A stretch of DNA of 64,000 nucleotides from Peribacillus frigoritolerans (GCF_001636405.1 NZ_KV440950.1:1759712-1823711); one strand, 5' to 3'; numbered from the stretch's first letter, positions 16,384 through 27,338 are shown. A program made the numbers and translations. The notes: generated from the sequence alone by a model not told the origin.

Positions 16384-19300
16384 GTGTATACTCATCTCCA
16401 TATTCAGAGCGGATACAGCCTGCTGACAAGTACGGTGAAGATCACTGAACTTGTGGCCAAAGCGAAAGCGGATGGCTGTACAAGTCTTGCCTTAACCGAT
16501 CGAAATGTTATGTACGGTTCGGTCTATTTTTATAAAGAATGCAAGAAGCAGGGCATAAAGCCGATCATCGGCATACTTGCGGATGTCCTTGATGAACGGG
16601 AATCGCCACATGGACTTCTTTTATTGGCAAAGAATCTGCAAGGATATCAAAACCTGCTTAAAATAAGCAGTGCCATAAAAACGAAATCCCCGTCAGGCAT
16701 TCCAATGAATTGGCTTAAAGCCTATTCCGGGGGCTTGATTGCAATCACACCAGGTGCAGAGGGGCAAATAGAAACGCTATTGAGAGAAGAAAACCCTGAA
16801 GAAGCCAAACAGGCAGCAGGGCGATTTCTGCAAATTTTTGGTCAGGATAACTTTTATGTATCCATACAGAGACTGTCGATTGCGGATGAGGAAAAAGGTA
16901 ACGAAGCCATAAGTCAGTTGGCGAGAGATTTAGAGATAAAGATTGTCGCGACGAATCCAGTTTATTATTTGAACGAAAGCGATGCACTCGCTCATGAAGT
17001 CTTATTGGCAATCGGAAATGGCGACAAGCTGGCGGATGAGACGCATACGGTTCTTGAATCCGATCAATTTTATTTGAAAAGCCGGTCTCAGATGGCAGAA
17101 CTATTCCATGACAGACCGGATGCACTCGAAAATACCCTGCATATTGCCGCGCAATGCAATCTGGACATTCCATTTCATCGTTCACTTCTGCCTAAGTACC
17201 CTACTGAGGATGGAGCCACAGCCGAGGAAATGCTCGAAGCCATCTGCTTCCAAGGGCTGAAGAAAAGAGTGCCGGAGCCATCCATTCAATATGAAGAGCG
17301 CCTGCGATATGAATTGGATATCATCACCAAGATGAAATTCAGCGATTACTTTTTAATCGTTTGGGACTTCATGAAATTCGCTAAGGACCATCAAATCCTG
17401 ACTGGTCCAGGAAGGGGGTCGGCCGCAGGGTCGATGGTCGCTTATGTGCTGTCGATCACGGATGTCGATCCAATCGAACATTCCTTGCTGTTCGAGCGTT
17501 TCCTGAATCCGGAACGTGTCTCGATGCCGGATATCGACATTGACTTTCCGGATAACCGCCGTGAAGAAGTGATTGCCTATGTCGCGAAGAAGTACGGGGA
17601 ACTTCATGTAGCACAGATCATTACATTCGGAACATTGGCTGCCAAGGCTGCGTTAAGGGACACAGGACGTGTTTTCGGCCTGAATTCAAAGGAACAGGAA
17701 GCGGTATCGAAAATGATTCCAGGCCGTCTGGGCATCACGCTTCCCGAGGCTTTCAAGGAATCGAAAAGGCTTAGGGAATTCGTTAATGAGAGTGACCTGA
17801 ATCAAAAACTATTTCAAACCGCGTTATTGCTTGAAGGGCTGCCTCGCCATGCTTCGACACATGCCGCCGGCGTCGTCATCAGTGACCAGGCACTGACCGG
17901 GCATATCCCGATTCAGGGAGGGCATGACGGCATCCACCTGACTCAATATCCAATGGACCTTCTCGAAGAACTGGGACTTCTTAAAATGGATTTTCTTGGA
18001 CTCCGCAATTTAACGCTCATCGATAATATTTTAAATAACATTAAAAAAGGAACGGGGAAAAAGCTCGACTTGTCCCTTATTCCGATGGATGATCCCGAGA
18101 CGCTGGCCACTTTAGGCAGAGGCGAAACAACCGGGGTGTTCCAATTTGAATCGGATGGCATCCGTAAGGTTTTGATCAAGCTGAAACCGAACCGATTCGA
18201 GGATATCGTTGCGGTCAATGCCCTATATCGTCCAGGTCCGATGGAAAATATACCGCTGTTCATCGAGCGGAAACATGGACTTGCTTCGATTGATTACCTT
18301 CACGAGGATTTGAAGGATATCCTCGAGCCTACATATGGGGTCATCGTTTATCAAGAACAAATCATGCAAATCGCCTCCCGCCTAGCCGGGTTTTCATTAG
18401 GGGAGGCTGACCTGCTCCGACGTGCCGTTTCGAAGAAGAAGAAGGATGTTCTGGATCAAGAGCGGCAGCATTTCGTGAGCGGCGCATTGAAACAAGGATA
18501 CTCCGAAAAAACGGCAGATGAGATTTATTCCTTGATTGTCCGCTTCGCTAACTATGGATTCAACCGAAGTCATGCGGTGGCGTATAGCTTCATCGCTTAT
18601 CAGCTGGGTTACTTGAAAACCCACCATCCGGAATATTTCATGGCAGCACTTTTGACATCGGTTGTCGGGAATGATGAAAAGATTTCGCAATATATCCGAG
18701 AAGCAAAAAAGAAAGGGATAGCGGTTCTGCCTCCCTCGATTAACCGGAGCGGTTACCCGTTTTTACCGGAAAAGGAAGGGATCCGTTATAGCCTTGGAGC
18801 CATAAAAGGGATAGGCGGGACGGTCCTAAAAGATATCTTCGCTGCAAGGCGTCAGAAGAAGTTCGCTGATTTATTCGATTTCTGTTTGCGCGTTTCGGGG
18901 AAAATCGTAAATAGAAAAGTGTTGGAGGCGCTTGTCCATTCAGGTGCATTTGATGAATTCGGTGAAGACCGGGCAACATTGTTGGCGAGCCTGGACGTAG
19001 CGATCAATCATACGGAATTGGTTAATCCGGATGATGACCTATTCGATATGTTTTCGGATGGCGAGTTTTCACTCAAACCGAAATACCACCGGGTCGATCC
19101 TATCCCAATCGAGGACAAACTCTCGTTGGAAAAAAGCGCATTGGGGCTTTATCTATCGAATCATCCTGTGACAAGCTACAGAGAACTTTTTCAGCACTTC
19201 GGCTGTTTGACTATAGATGAAGCTATTAATAAAAAGGAATCGAAAGTCTTACTTGGCGCTTACATTACGTCGGTTAAAACCATAAGGACAAAAAAGGGCG

Positions 19301-19743
19301 ATGTGATGGCTTTCTTGAGCGTCAGTGATGAAGAGGGGGATATTGAAGCGGTCGTTTTTCCAAATGTTTATAAAAACCACTCTGCCGACTTGAATCATGG
19401 ACAACTCGTTATGCTGCAAGGGACATTGGAAGAGCGGGATGGAAAAACACAGCTGCTGATCCGGAATGTATACCCGCTTGAAAAAGTGAAGCAGATGAAA
19501 GAGGAAAAAAACGGAACGATATTCCTGAAAATTGAGGCTGGCAAGCAAACGAAGGATACACTGCAAAAAATAAAAAAAATTTTAATGCAGCATAGCGGTG
19601 AAACCAAGGTCATGCTTTTTTACGAGAGGGAAAACCGCTATGTACAGCTATCTTATTGGGATTGGGTCAATCCTACAGATAGACTGATGCAGGCATTATT
19701 TGACTTGGTGGGAAAAGGGAATGTGGTTTACAAGAAAGAATAA
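16384..19743 (+). CDS. dnaE: DNA polymerase III alpha subunit DnaE
   Basis: Replicative C-family polymerase; in Bacillus it extends RNA primers on the lagging strand before hand-off to PolC. 1119 residues from GTG 16384 (AAAGGTGGGAG, 8 nt). Domains: PHP (1-210; THLHIQSGYSLL), palm/fingers with GPGRGSAAGS near 341 and the catalytic aspartates in PDIDIDFPDN near 382-391, tandem HhH, then an OB fold (LGAYITSVKTIRTKKGD, near 960). No 3'-5' exonuclease domain, unlike PolC. ytsJ follows with its own promoter. Confidence 0.96.
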   Translation: MYTHLHIQSGYSLLTSTVKITELVAKAKADGCTSLALTDRNVMYGSVYFYKECKKQGIKPIIGILADVLDERESPHGLLLLAKNLQGYQNLLKISSAIKTKSPSGIPMNWLKAYSGGLIAITPGAEGQIETLLREENPEEAKQAAGRFLQIFGQDNFYVSIQRLSIADEEKGNEAISQLARDLEIKIVATNPVYYLNESDALAHEVLLAIGNGDKLADETHTVLESDQFYLKSRSQMAELFHDRPDALENTLHIAAQCNLDIPFHRSLLPKYPTEDGATAEEMLEAICFQGLKKRVPEPSIQYEERLRYELDIITKMKFSDYFLIVWDFMKFAKDHQILTGPGRGSAAGSMVAYVLSITDVDPIEHSLLFERFLNPERVSMPDIDIDFPDNRREEVIAYVAKKYGELHVAQIITFGTLAAKAALRDTGRVFGLNSKEQEAVSKMIPGRLGITLPEAFKESKRLREFVNESDLNQKLFQTALLLEGLPRHASTHAAGVVISDQALTGHIPIQGGHDGIHLTQYPMDLLEELGLLKMDFLGLRNLTLIDNILNNIKKGTGKKLDLSLIPMDDPETLATLGRGETTGVFQFESDGIRKVLIKLKPNRFEDIVAVNALYRPGPMENIPLFIERKHGLASIDYLHEDLKDILEPTYGVIVYQEQIMQIASRLAGFSLGEADLLRRAVSKKKKDVLDQERQHFVSGALKQGYSEKTADEIYSLIVRFANYGFNRSHAVAYSFIAYQLGYLKTHHPEYFMAALLTSVVGNDEKISQYIREAKKKGIAVLPPSINRSGYPFLPEKEGIRYSLGAIKGIGGTVLKDIFAARRQKKFADLFDFCLRVSGKIVNRKVLEALVHSGAFDEFGEDRATLLASLDVAINHTELVNPDDDLFDMFSDGEFSLKPKYHRVDPIPIEDKLSLEKSALGLYLSNHPVTSYRELFQHFGCLTIDEAINKKESKVLLGAYITSVKTIRTKKGDVMAFLSVSDEEGDIEAVVFPNVYKNHSADLNHGQLVMLQGTLEERDGKTQLLIRNVYPLEKVKQMKEEKNGTIFLKIEAGKQTKDTLQKIKKILMQHSGETKVMLFYERENRYVQLSYWDWVNPTDRLMQALFDLVGKGNVVYKKE

Positions 19744-19747
19744 CTGT

Positions 19748-19775
19748 TTTACAACTTTAATAGTTATGTTATATT
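19748..19775 (+). promoter_or_regulatory. SigA promoter of malic enzyme gene
   Basis: TTTACA (19748-19753), 16-bp spacer, TATATT (19770-19775). The 13-bp palindrome at 19790-19802 lies immediately after the expected transcription start. Confidence 0.55.
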
Positions 19776-19789
19776 GAAAACAGGCCGCT

Positions 19790-19802
19790 GTGGTCTGACC
19801 AC
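19790..19802. promoter_or_regulatory. FadR-family operator-like palindrome
   Basis: GTGGTCTGACCAC, a perfect palindrome around a central T, with the TGGT-nnn-ACCA core that FadR/PdhR/LldR-type GntR proteins bind. It sits just downstream of the malic-enzyme promoter -10, where a bound protein would block transcription. A FadR-type gene is encoded in the same operon at 21115. Confidence 0.6.
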
Positions 19803-19867
19803 TAGATTTCAGCATAATTTCAGCATATAAGATAATGGGTTACCCAATTTGTTTTAGGAGTGAAACT

Positions 19868-21109
19868 ATGACATTAAGAGAAGAAGCATTACATATGCAC
19901 CGCTTGAATCAAGGAAAATTAGAAACAGTTTCGAAAGTGCCGGTTAGGAACGCAGTAGATTTAAGCCTGGCTTATTCTCCTGGTGTCGCAGAACCGTGTA
20001 AAGATATTTACGATAAGCCGGAAACCGTTTATGACTATACAATGAAGGGGAATACGGTTGCCGTCATTTCTGATGGAACGGCTGTTTTGGGACTTGGAAA
20101 CATCGGTCCGGAAGCTGCTATGCCGGTCATGGAAGGAAAAGCCGTTTTATTTAAAAGTTTCGCGGGAGTGGACGCTTTCCCGATTTGTTTAAAAACGACG
20201 GATGTGGACAAAATTGTAGAGACCGTTAAATTACTCGAACCGACTTTCGGTGGAGTGAACTTAGAAGACATAGCCGCACCAAATTGTTTTGAAATTGAAG
20301 AACGACTCAAAAAAGAAATGAATATTCCTGTTTTCCATGATGATCAGCACGGTACAGCCATTGTTACTGTTGCCGGTCTTGTGAACGCGTTACGACTGGT
20401 GAATAAATCAATGTCAGAAATTAAAGTGGTAGCGAATGGCGCAGGCGCTGCGGGCATTGCCATCATTAAATTGCTTTATAGCTATGGAGTTCGCGACATC
20501 ATCATGTGTGATACGAAGGGTGCCATTTATGAGGGCCGTTCGACAGGTATGAATGATACAAAAGAACAAGTGGCGAAAGTGACCAATCGAAATAAGGTTT
20601 CAGGGCCTTTGGAGTCTGTCATTGAAAACGCTGATGTATTTATAGGAGTGTCTGCCGCAGGTGCATTGACAAAAGAAATGGTTTCTTCGATGAATCGGGA
20701 TGCGATCATTTTCGCTATGGCTAATCCAGATCCGGAAATCATGCCGGAAGATGCAAAAGCAGCAGGTGCCAAGGTTGTTGGAACTGGCCGTTCGGATTTC
20801 CCGAATCAGGTCAATAACGTCCTTGCTTTCCCAGGGATTTTCCGTGGGGCTTTGGATGTACGTGCGACTCATATCAATGAAAAAATGAAGGTTGCTGCAG
20901 TAAAAGCCATTGCTGGATTAATACAGGAGCATGAGTTGAACGAAGACTACGTGATCCCTGCTCCATTTGATGAGAGGGTGGCACCTGCCGTTGCGGCTGC
21001 TGTTGCCAAGGCAGCGATGGAAACCGGAGTAGCTAGAATCAATGTAGATCCAGAGGAAATTAAAGAAAAAACAAAGAAATTAGCGATCATTGGAAAAAGT
21101 GAGGAATAA
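19868..21109 (+). CDS. ytsJ: NADP-dependent malic enzyme YtsJ
   Basis: Oxidative decarboxylation of malate to pyruvate; in B. subtilis YtsJ is the main NADPH-forming malic enzyme. 413 residues from ATG 19868 (SD AGGAG). Features: the N-terminal LSLAYSPGVAEPCKDI block, TVAVISDGTAVLGLGNIG, Asp metal ligands in FHDDQHGTA, and a Rossmann motif NGAGAAGIA near 190. It is a short bacterial form without a phosphotransacetylase or ACT domain. The dnaE-ytsJ-accD order is conserved. The gene below it encodes a FadR-type regulator, 5 bp away, likely co-transcribed. Confidence 0.95.
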   Translation: MTLREEALHMHRLNQGKLETVSKVPVRNAVDLSLAYSPGVAEPCKDIYDKPETVYDYTMKGNTVAVISDGTAVLGLGNIGPEAAMPVMEGKAVLFKSFAGVDAFPICLKTTDVDKIVETVKLLEPTFGGVNLEDIAAPNCFEIEERLKKEMNIPVFHDDQHGTAIVTVAGLVNALRLVNKSMSEIKVVANGAGAAGIAIIKLLYSYGVRDIIMCDTKGAIYEGRSTGMNDTKEQVAKVTNRNKVSGPLESVIENADVFIGVSAAGALTKEMVSSMNRDAIIFAMANPDPEIMPEDAKAAGAKVVGTGRSDFPNQVNNVLAFPGIFRGALDVRATHINEKMKVAAVKAIAGLIQEHELNEDYVIPAPFDERVAPAVAAAVAKAAMETGVARINVDPEEIKEKTKKLAIIGKSEE

Positions 21110-21114
21110 TTAAT

Positions 21115-21744
21115 TTGGCAGGTCGTACTTCTTCATCCAAAATTTATCTCGATGTCGTTGAGAGCCTACGTAGCATGATTGAAGCGGACAGCCTCCTGCC
21201 GGGAGATAAAATCCCATCAGAACGGGAGTTATCGGATCGTTTTAATGTTGGGCGTTCCTCTGTCCGTGAAGCATTGCGTGCCTTAGAGCTATTAGGTTTA
21301 ATAGAAACAAGGCGTGGTGAAGGGACGTTTATCAGGGATTTCCAGGAGCATAAGCTAGTCGAGCTTCTGGGAACCTTTTTTTTGCAAGATAAAAAAGTAC
21401 AAGAAGATTTGGCTGAGACGAAAAGGCTGATTGAAATTGACTGTTTGCGGATCGTCGCCTTTTTCGCTACGGCTGAGGACATCAAAAGATTAATGGCCTG
21501 GGTCAAAGCGGATATGTTTCATGATGATGATTTCTTTTTAAGAATTGCCATTTTGAATCGCAATCGATTGCTGGAAAGAATTTGGCGCATTGTCAACAGC
21601 TATGCTAGAACATCAGAGATGGTACAGGGTAATGTGAAAAAAGAAGACTATCTGGCACTTCTTACATATTTGCTCGAACGTGATGAAGAAAAAGCCATCG
21701 AAACGTATCTTATTAGAATTAGAAATATGTCGAAGGGCGAATGA
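21115..21744 (+). CDS. GntR/FadR-family transcriptional regulator
   Basis: 209 residues from TTG 21115, whose SD (GAGGAA) lies in the malic-enzyme stop region. The N-terminal winged helix (about 8-75) is canonical: PGDKIPSERELSDRFNVGRSSVREALRALELLGLIETRRGEGTFI. The C-terminal domain aligns in layout with FCD ligand domains. However, the usual metal-binding histidines are absent: the FHxxI...N motif reads FFLRIAILNRN, and the last His position is within a Tyr/Leu stretch. It probably regulates the malic-enzyme operon through the palindrome at 19790. The effector is unknown. B. subtilis has no regulator between ytsJ and accD. Confidence 0.88.
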   Translation: MAGRTSSSKIYLDVVESLRSMIEADSLLPGDKIPSERELSDRFNVGRSSVREALRALELLGLIETRRGEGTFIRDFQEHKLVELLGTFFLQDKKVQEDLAETKRLIEIDCLRIVAFFATAEDIKRLMAWVKADMFHDDDFFLRIAILNRNRLLERIWRIVNSYARTSEMVQGNVKKEDYLALLTYLLERDEEKAIETYLIRIRNMSKGE

Positions 21745-21782
21745 CACCTTTTTACACGATACTAATTTTATTTCTGATATAG

Positions 21783-21800
21783 TTTGTACCAAGTATCATA
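21783..21800. promoter_or_regulatory. Possible FapR box upstream of accD
   Basis: TTTGTACCAAGTATCATA shares 12 of 18 positions with the FapR-box form TTAGTACCTAGTACTAAT, including the central GTACC and GTA halves. FapR represses lipid-synthesis genes until malonyl-CoA accumulates. It overlaps the putative accD promoter. The match is degenerate. Confidence 0.3.
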
Positions 21801-21811
21801 AAATAGATAAT
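21784..21811 (+). promoter_or_regulatory. Putative accDA promoter
   Basis: TTGTAC (21784-21789), 16-bp spacer, GATAAT (21806-21811), about 25 nt before the accD start. Confidence 0.45.
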
Positions 21812-21834
21812 TGGTGGTAAAGGGAGGATTAAGC

Positions 21835-22698
21835 TTGCTTAAAGAGCTATTTGCGAAGTCTAAGAAGAAATATGCAACGGTTCCTTTAGATCGGGAGAAA
21901 CAAGATGTACCAGAAGGAATCATGACAAAGTGCACCGGCTGTAAAAAAATCATGTATACAAAAGAATTGGTGAAAAACAAGAAAGTCTGTCTGCATTGCG
22001 GGTACCATCATCCGATGTCTTCCCATGAGCGCATCGAATTTTTATTCGACGCAGGCACTTTTAATGAATTTGATAAAGAAATGATATCCGTTAACCCGCT
22101 TGATTTTCCGGATTACTTAGAAAAACTGGAAAAAGATAGAAAGAAAGCCAAGATTAATGAGGCGGTTGTCACAGGAGTCGGAAGCATAAATGGCTACCAA
22201 GTTTCAACTGCCATCATGGATTCGAATTTCCGGATGGGAAGCATGGGATCCGTTGTTGGCGAAAAAATTACCCGTGCCATTGAACGTGCTGGTGAATTGA
22301 AGATTCCGTTCATCATATTTACGGCATCAGGCGGGGCCCGGATGCAGGAGGGTGTTTTGAGCTTGATGCAGATGGCAAAGACAAGTGCAGCACTCAAGAT
22401 ATTCAGCAATGAAGGCGGACTGATCATATCAATGATGACCCATCCTACCACAGGCGGGGTTTCGGCAAGTTTCGCGTCACTTGGCGATATTAATCTAGCC
22501 GAACCTGGAGCACTTATTGGTTTTGCGGGACGAAGAATAATTGAGCAGACGATTCGTGAAGAGCTTCCTGAAGATTTCCAAACGGCTGAATTCTTGTTGA
22601 AGCACGGTCAATTGGATGCGGTCGTCAAACGTACGGAAATGAAGGAAACCTTGACGACGATCCTTAAAATCCATGCCCCGGGCGGTGAGTGGTTATGA
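21835..22698 (+). CDS. accD: Acetyl-CoA carboxylase carboxyltransferase, beta subunit
   Basis: Transfers carboxyl from carboxybiotin to acetyl-CoA to form malonyl-CoA. 287 residues from TTG 21835, chosen because GGGAGG lies 7-8 nt upstream; reading from GTG 21811 would put the SD inside the gene. A zinc ribbon with Cys33, Cys36, Cys52 and Cys55 (CTGC...CLHC) precedes the crotonase-fold carboxyltransferase with [11 protein letters not shown]. It overlaps accA by ATGA; the two subunits form an alpha2-beta2 complex. Confidence 0.96.
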   Translation: MLKELFAKSKKKYATVPLDREKQDVPEGIMTKCTGCKKIMYTKELVKNKKVCLHCGYHHPMSSHERIEFLFDAGTFNEFDKEMISVNPLDFPDYLEKLEKDRKKAKINEAVVTGVGSINGYQVSTAIMDSNFRMGSMGSVVGEKITRAIERAGELKIPFIIFTASGGARMQEGVLSLMQMAKTSAALKIFSNEGGLIISMMTHPTTGGVSASFASLGDINLAEPGALIGFAGRRIIEQTIREELPEDFQTAEFLLKHGQLDAVVKRTEMKETLTTILKIHAPGGEWL

Positions 22699-23696
22699 TT
22701 TACGAATTAGAGTTCGAGCGTCCCATTACGGACCTGAGAAATAAAATTAAAGAGCTAAAGGCAATCTCGAAGGATGCTGATGTAGACCTTACAGCAGAAA
22801 TCGAAACATTGGAAAAGCGTTTAGAGAAGCTGGAAGTGGATATCTACAACCATCTTAAACCGTGGGATCGTGTTCAGATTGCCCGGCATCCAGCCCGTCC
22901 GACGACGCTTGATTACATTCCGCTGTTATTCAATGACTTCATCGAGTTTCATGGAGATCGTTATTATGGGGATGATGAAGCGATTGTTTCTGGAATCGCA
23001 GAATTCAATGGACTTGCCGTGACTGTCATCGGTCATCAACGCGGGAAGGATACGAAGGAAAACATCCGTCGTAACTTCGGCATGCCCCATCCTGAAGGCT
23101 ATCGAAAAGCTTTGCGTTTGATGAAACAGGCTGAAAAATTCAACAGGCCGATTATTTGTTTCATTGATACGAAGGGAGCTTTCCCTGGTAAAGCTGCTGA
23201 AGAGCGCGGGCAAAGTGAAGCCATTGCGAAAAACCTTTTCGAAATGGCAGGGCTGAAGGTGCCGGTCATCAGTATTGTCATTGGTGAAGGCGGAAGCGGC
23301 GGTGCATTGGCGCTTGGCGTCGGAGACCGAATTTTCATGCTTGAGAACTCAACATATTCCGTGATTTCCCCTGAAGGGGCTGCAGCCTTGCTGTGGAAGG
23401 ATGCTTCTCAGGCTAAGAGGGCTGCGGAAACGATGAAAATCACGGCTCCCGACTTAAACCGCCTAGGAGTCATCGATGAAATCATTCCTGAAGTGAGGGG
23501 CGGCGCCCATCGGGATTCGAATTTACAGGCAGAAGCCATCAAGGAAATCCTGAAACGTTCATTCAATGAACTATTGCCATTGAATAGTGATGATCTTATC
23601 AACCAGCGTTATATGAAATTCAAGAAAATCGGTGAATATGAATTTGCAAAACAACAACCTGAGGGCGAACCTAAGGAAGTGGAACAGCATTCATAA
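22695..23696 (+). CDS. accA: Acetyl-CoA carboxylase carboxyltransferase, alpha subunit
   Basis: Partner of AccD. 333 residues from ATG 22695, which overlaps the accD stop (ATGA) as expected for subunits made in equal amounts; a GTG two codons earlier is less likely. The N-terminal coiled coil (about 10-55) is followed by a crotonase fold with the [17 protein letters not shown] oxyanion-hole region and [12 protein letters not shown] strong terminator follows. Confidence 0.96.
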   Translation: MIYELEFERPITDLRNKIKELKAISKDADVDLTAEIETLEKRLEKLEVDIYNHLKPWDRVQIARHPARPTTLDYIPLLFNDFIEFHGDRYYGDDEAIVSGIAEFNGLAVTVIGHQRGKDTKENIRRNFGMPHPEGYRKALRLMKQAEKFNRPIICFIDTKGAFPGKAAEERGQSEAIAKNLFEMAGLKVPVISIVIGEGGSGGALALGVGDRIFMLENSTYSVISPEGAAALLWKDASQAKRAAETMKITAPDLNRLGVIDEIIPEVRGGAHRDSNLQAEAIKEILKRSFNELLPLNSDDLINQRYMKFKKIGEYEFAKQQPEGEPKEVEQHS

Positions 23697-23713
23697 ACAC
23701 ATTTTGGAAAAGG

Positions 23714-23745
23714 AAAAACGTGCTGCCTGGGGCAACACGTTTTTT
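23714..23745 (+). terminator. Terminator after accA
   Basis: AAAAACGTGCTGCC and GGCAACACGTTTTTT, one mismatch in 14 pairs, with T-run. Confidence 0.88.
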
Positions 23746-23954
23746 CATCCTTTCATTCGTGTATATGAATTCATTACCGAAACGAGTAAAGAATATGGTT
23801 TGTGTGTAGAATGTAAAGTTTCACACCATTTTACTTCAATTTCTGAAGAGAATCGGTTAGGCTTATAACATCAAGTATGCATAAGTGAAACAGTTACTGC
23901 TTATTGAAGCTTGAAAAAGGGTACAATGATATAGCGAAGCTTAAAATTGATTAG

Positions 23955-24935
<981 letters not shown>

Positions 24936-25003
24936 TCATTTTTATTGACCGATAGGAATCGCCTTTTAGTAATGGGTATTTAAAAGAAGACATAAAACAC
25001 TGC

Positions 25004-25036
25004 GCCCCCTGTCTTCAAGAAGTGGACAGGAGGCGA
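25004..25036 (+). other. Hairpin between pfkA and pyk
   Basis: CGCCCCCTGTC (25004-25014) pairs with GACAGGAGGCG (25026-25036) with one mismatch and an 11-nt loop, ending about 10 nt before the pyk Shine-Dalgarno. It is followed by only four T. It could stabilise or process the mRNA, or partially attenuate. Confidence 0.6.
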
Positions 25037-25061
25037 GTTTTCCTTAAAGGAGGATGACACT

Positions 25062-26822
25062 ATGCGTAAAACCAAGATTGTTTGTACGATTGGCCCCGCA
25101 AGTGAAAGTATAGAAAAGCTGGTTCAATTAATAGAGGCGGGAATGAATGTGGCACGGCTTAACTTTTCTCATGGAAACCATGAAGAACACGCAGCTAGAA
25201 TCCGCAATATCAGAGAAGCGAGCGAAAAAACAGGTAAACAGGTTGCCATCCTGTTGGACACAAAAGGACCTGAAATACGGACAAATAATATGGAAAATGA
25301 TTCCATGGAGCTTGTAGCCGGCAACGAAGTCATTATTTCCATGAATGAAGTCCTGGGAACACCTGAAAAATTCTCCATTACCTATGAAGGGCTTCTGCAT
25401 GATGTTCACCCAGGATCTAAAATCCTTTTGGATGATGGATTGATCGGGCTTGAAGTGTTGAAGATTGATGAGGTCAGAAAAGAAATCCATACGAAAATCT
25501 TGAATAGCGGCACACTTAAGAACAAAAAAGGCGTCAATGTTCCAGGAGTTTCGGTTAATCTGCCGGGCATAACGGAGAAAGACGAACAGGATATCCTTTT
25601 TGGGATCGAACAGGGTATCGATTTCATTGCTGCCTCATTTGTACGCAGGGCTTCCGATGTGCTTGAAGTAAGTGAATTATTGCAGCAAAATGGTGCGGAA
25701 CATATTCAAATCATCCCTAAAATCGAAAATCAAGAGGGCGTGGACCGTCTTGATGAGATCTTGGAAGTTTCAGATGGCTTGATGGTGGCACGTGGAGACT
25801 TGGGAGTGGAAATTCCTGCAGAAGAAGTGCCATTAGTCCAAAAACAAATGATCAAAAAATGTAATAATGCCGGGAAACCAGTCATAACGGCTACACAAAT
25901 GCTCGATTCGATGCAGCGTAATCCAAGGCCGACCCGTGCAGAAGCAAGTGACGTGGCCAATGCCATATTTGATGGAACGGATGCCATCATGCTTTCTGGC
26001 GAAACAGCTGCTGGAACCTATCCTGTCGAAGCGGTGCAAACGATGCATAACATTGCTTCACGTGCTGAAACTGCCCTTGATTATCGGGATATATTATCAG
26101 TCAGAAGCAAAGTGAACCGTCATAATGTCACGGATGCCATTGGTCAATCCGTTGCCCACACTGCGCTTAATCTTAATGCAGGGGCAATCATCACCCCTAC
26201 AGAAAGCGGTCATACGGCAAGGATGATTTCCAAATACCGCCCTAAAGCACCGATCATTGCGGTTACATCCAATGATCATGTTACAAGAGGGCTTGCATTG
26301 GTTTGGGGAGTCTATCCGCAGATTGGTCCAAAAGCGACGACTACCGATGAAATGCTTCAAACAGCAATAGATGAAAGCCTTCATTCTGGCTTAGTTTCCC
26401 ATGGGGATTTAGTCGTCATTACAGCCGGTGTGCCTGTAGGTGAAACGGGTACGACTAACTTGATGAAAATTCATGTGTTAGGAGAGGTTCTTTTGAAGGC
26501 TCAAGGAATCGGCAGGAAATCAGCGAAAGGTGAAGTGGTTATCGCTAAGAATGCTAAGGAAGCCTTGGAAAAAGTGAAGGAAGGCTCTGTATTGGTTACG
26601 ATCGGTTCTGACCGCGAAATGATGCCGGCAATTGAAAAGTGTGCGGCTTTGATTACGGAAGAAGGCGGTTTGACAAGCCATGCAGCTGTTGTGGGAGTCA
26701 CATTGGGCATACCGGTCATCGTTGGGGCGGAGGACGCGACCAAGGTTTTCACGGATGGTCAAAGAATAACGGTCGATGCAGGTCGTGGAGTCATTTATGA
26801 TGGACATGCAAACGTTCTGTAA
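25062..26822 (+). CDS. pyk: Pyruvate kinase
   Basis: Makes pyruvate and ATP from phosphoenolpyruvate. 586 residues, the long Bacillus/Geobacillus form: TIM barrel interrupted by a beta-barrel B domain, an allosteric C domain, and an extra C-terminal PEP-utiliser mobile domain (about 475-586). That extra domain contains [11 protein letters not shown], the conserved loop of PEP synthase/PPDK-type swivelling domains. Catalytic core motifs CTIGPAS, NFSHG and VARGDLGVE are intact. SD AAAGGAGG. Confidence 0.97.
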   Translation: MRKTKIVCTIGPASESIEKLVQLIEAGMNVARLNFSHGNHEEHAARIRNIREASEKTGKQVAILLDTKGPEIRTNNMENDSMELVAGNEVIISMNEVLGTPEKFSITYEGLLHDVHPGSKILLDDGLIGLEVLKIDEVRKEIHTKILNSGTLKNKKGVNVPGVSVNLPGITEKDEQDILFGIEQGIDFIAASFVRRASDVLEVSELLQQNGAEHIQIIPKIENQEGVDRLDEILEVSDGLMVARGDLGVEIPAEEVPLVQKQMIKKCNNAGKPVITATQMLDSMQRNPRPTRAEASDVANAIFDGTDAIMLSGETAAGTYPVEAVQTMHNIASRAETALDYRDILSVRSKVNRHNVTDAIGQSVAHTALNLNAGAIITPTESGHTARMISKYRPKAPIIAVTSNDHVTRGLALVWGVYPQIGPKATTTDEMLQTAIDESLHSGLVSHGDLVVITAGVPVGETGTTNLMKIHVLGEVLLKAQGIGRKSAKGEVVIAKNAKEALEKVKEGSVLVTIGSDREMMPAIEKCAALITEEGGLTSHAAVVGVTLGIPVIVGAEDATKVFTDGQRITVDAGRGVIYDGHANVL

Positions 26823-26903
26823 AACGAAATTTTGGCTGATTCCTTGCCAATGAGGTAAGATGGATGTACCGCACCAGAAATGGGCTGTGCAGGAGGAATG
26901 AAG

Positions 26904-27296
26904 ATGAAATATTTTTTAATGTTTATCATTGCGATGCCGGTCGTTGAAATTATTGTCCTTTTGCTGTCAGGCAATCTGATTGGCTTTTGGCCAACGCTGT
27001 TCCTGATTGTAGCCACAGGTTTGATTGGAGCTTATTTGGCTAAACGGCAAGGGATGGAGACGTGGAAAAAGGCACAGGAACAGATTCGTTACGGAATGAT
27101 GCCAGGAAATGAAATCATTGATGGAATCTGTATCTTTATCGGAGCTGCACTGTTGCTTTCCCCTGGGCTCATCTCGGATATCATGGGATTGATCCTTGTG
27201 TTTCCGCCAACCCGGAATCTCCTCAAACCGATTGTTATCCGGTTTATCATGAACAGGATGAATAAAGGGAAAGTTACCATCATTCGGCATAAATAA
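26904..27296 (+). CDS. fxsA: FxsA family membrane protein
   Basis: 130 residues. Start ATG 26904 lies 7 nt after AGGAGGA; an in-frame ATG at 26898 is too close. Four hydrophobic segments (about 2-20, 25-43, 66-84 and 88-105) and the FxsA pattern GxxxLPGLxSDxxGxxLxxPPxR (here SPGLISDIMGLILVFPPTR) are clear. In E. coli, FxsA overproduction relieves F-plasmid exclusion of phage T7; the native role is unknown. Equivalent to ytzA downstream of pyk in B. subtilis. Confidence 0.88.
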   Translation: MKYFLMFIIAMPVVEIIVLLLSGNLIGFWPTLFLIVATGLIGAYLAKRQGMETWKKAQEQIRYGMMPGNEIIDGICIFIGAALLLSPGLISDIMGLILVFPPTRNLLKPIVIRFIMNRMNKGKVTIIRHK

Positions 27297-27299
27297 TAT

Positions 27300-27338
27300 A
27301 AGGCTGTCTATAGGCGTAAGCTTTTAGGCAGCCTTTTT
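27300..27338 (+). terminator. Terminator 1 after fxsA
   Basis: AAGGCTGTCTA and TAGGCAGCCTTTTT, one wobble, T-run of five. Confidence 0.85.

Noticed and set aside
18066-18130. Possible frameshift or insertion in dnaE because of its size
   Set aside because: The frame is uninterrupted and the length fits Gram-positive DnaE.
24970-24990. GGGTAT near 24976 as a SigB promoter -10
   Set aside because: No GTTT-type -35 at 12-15 bp spacing.
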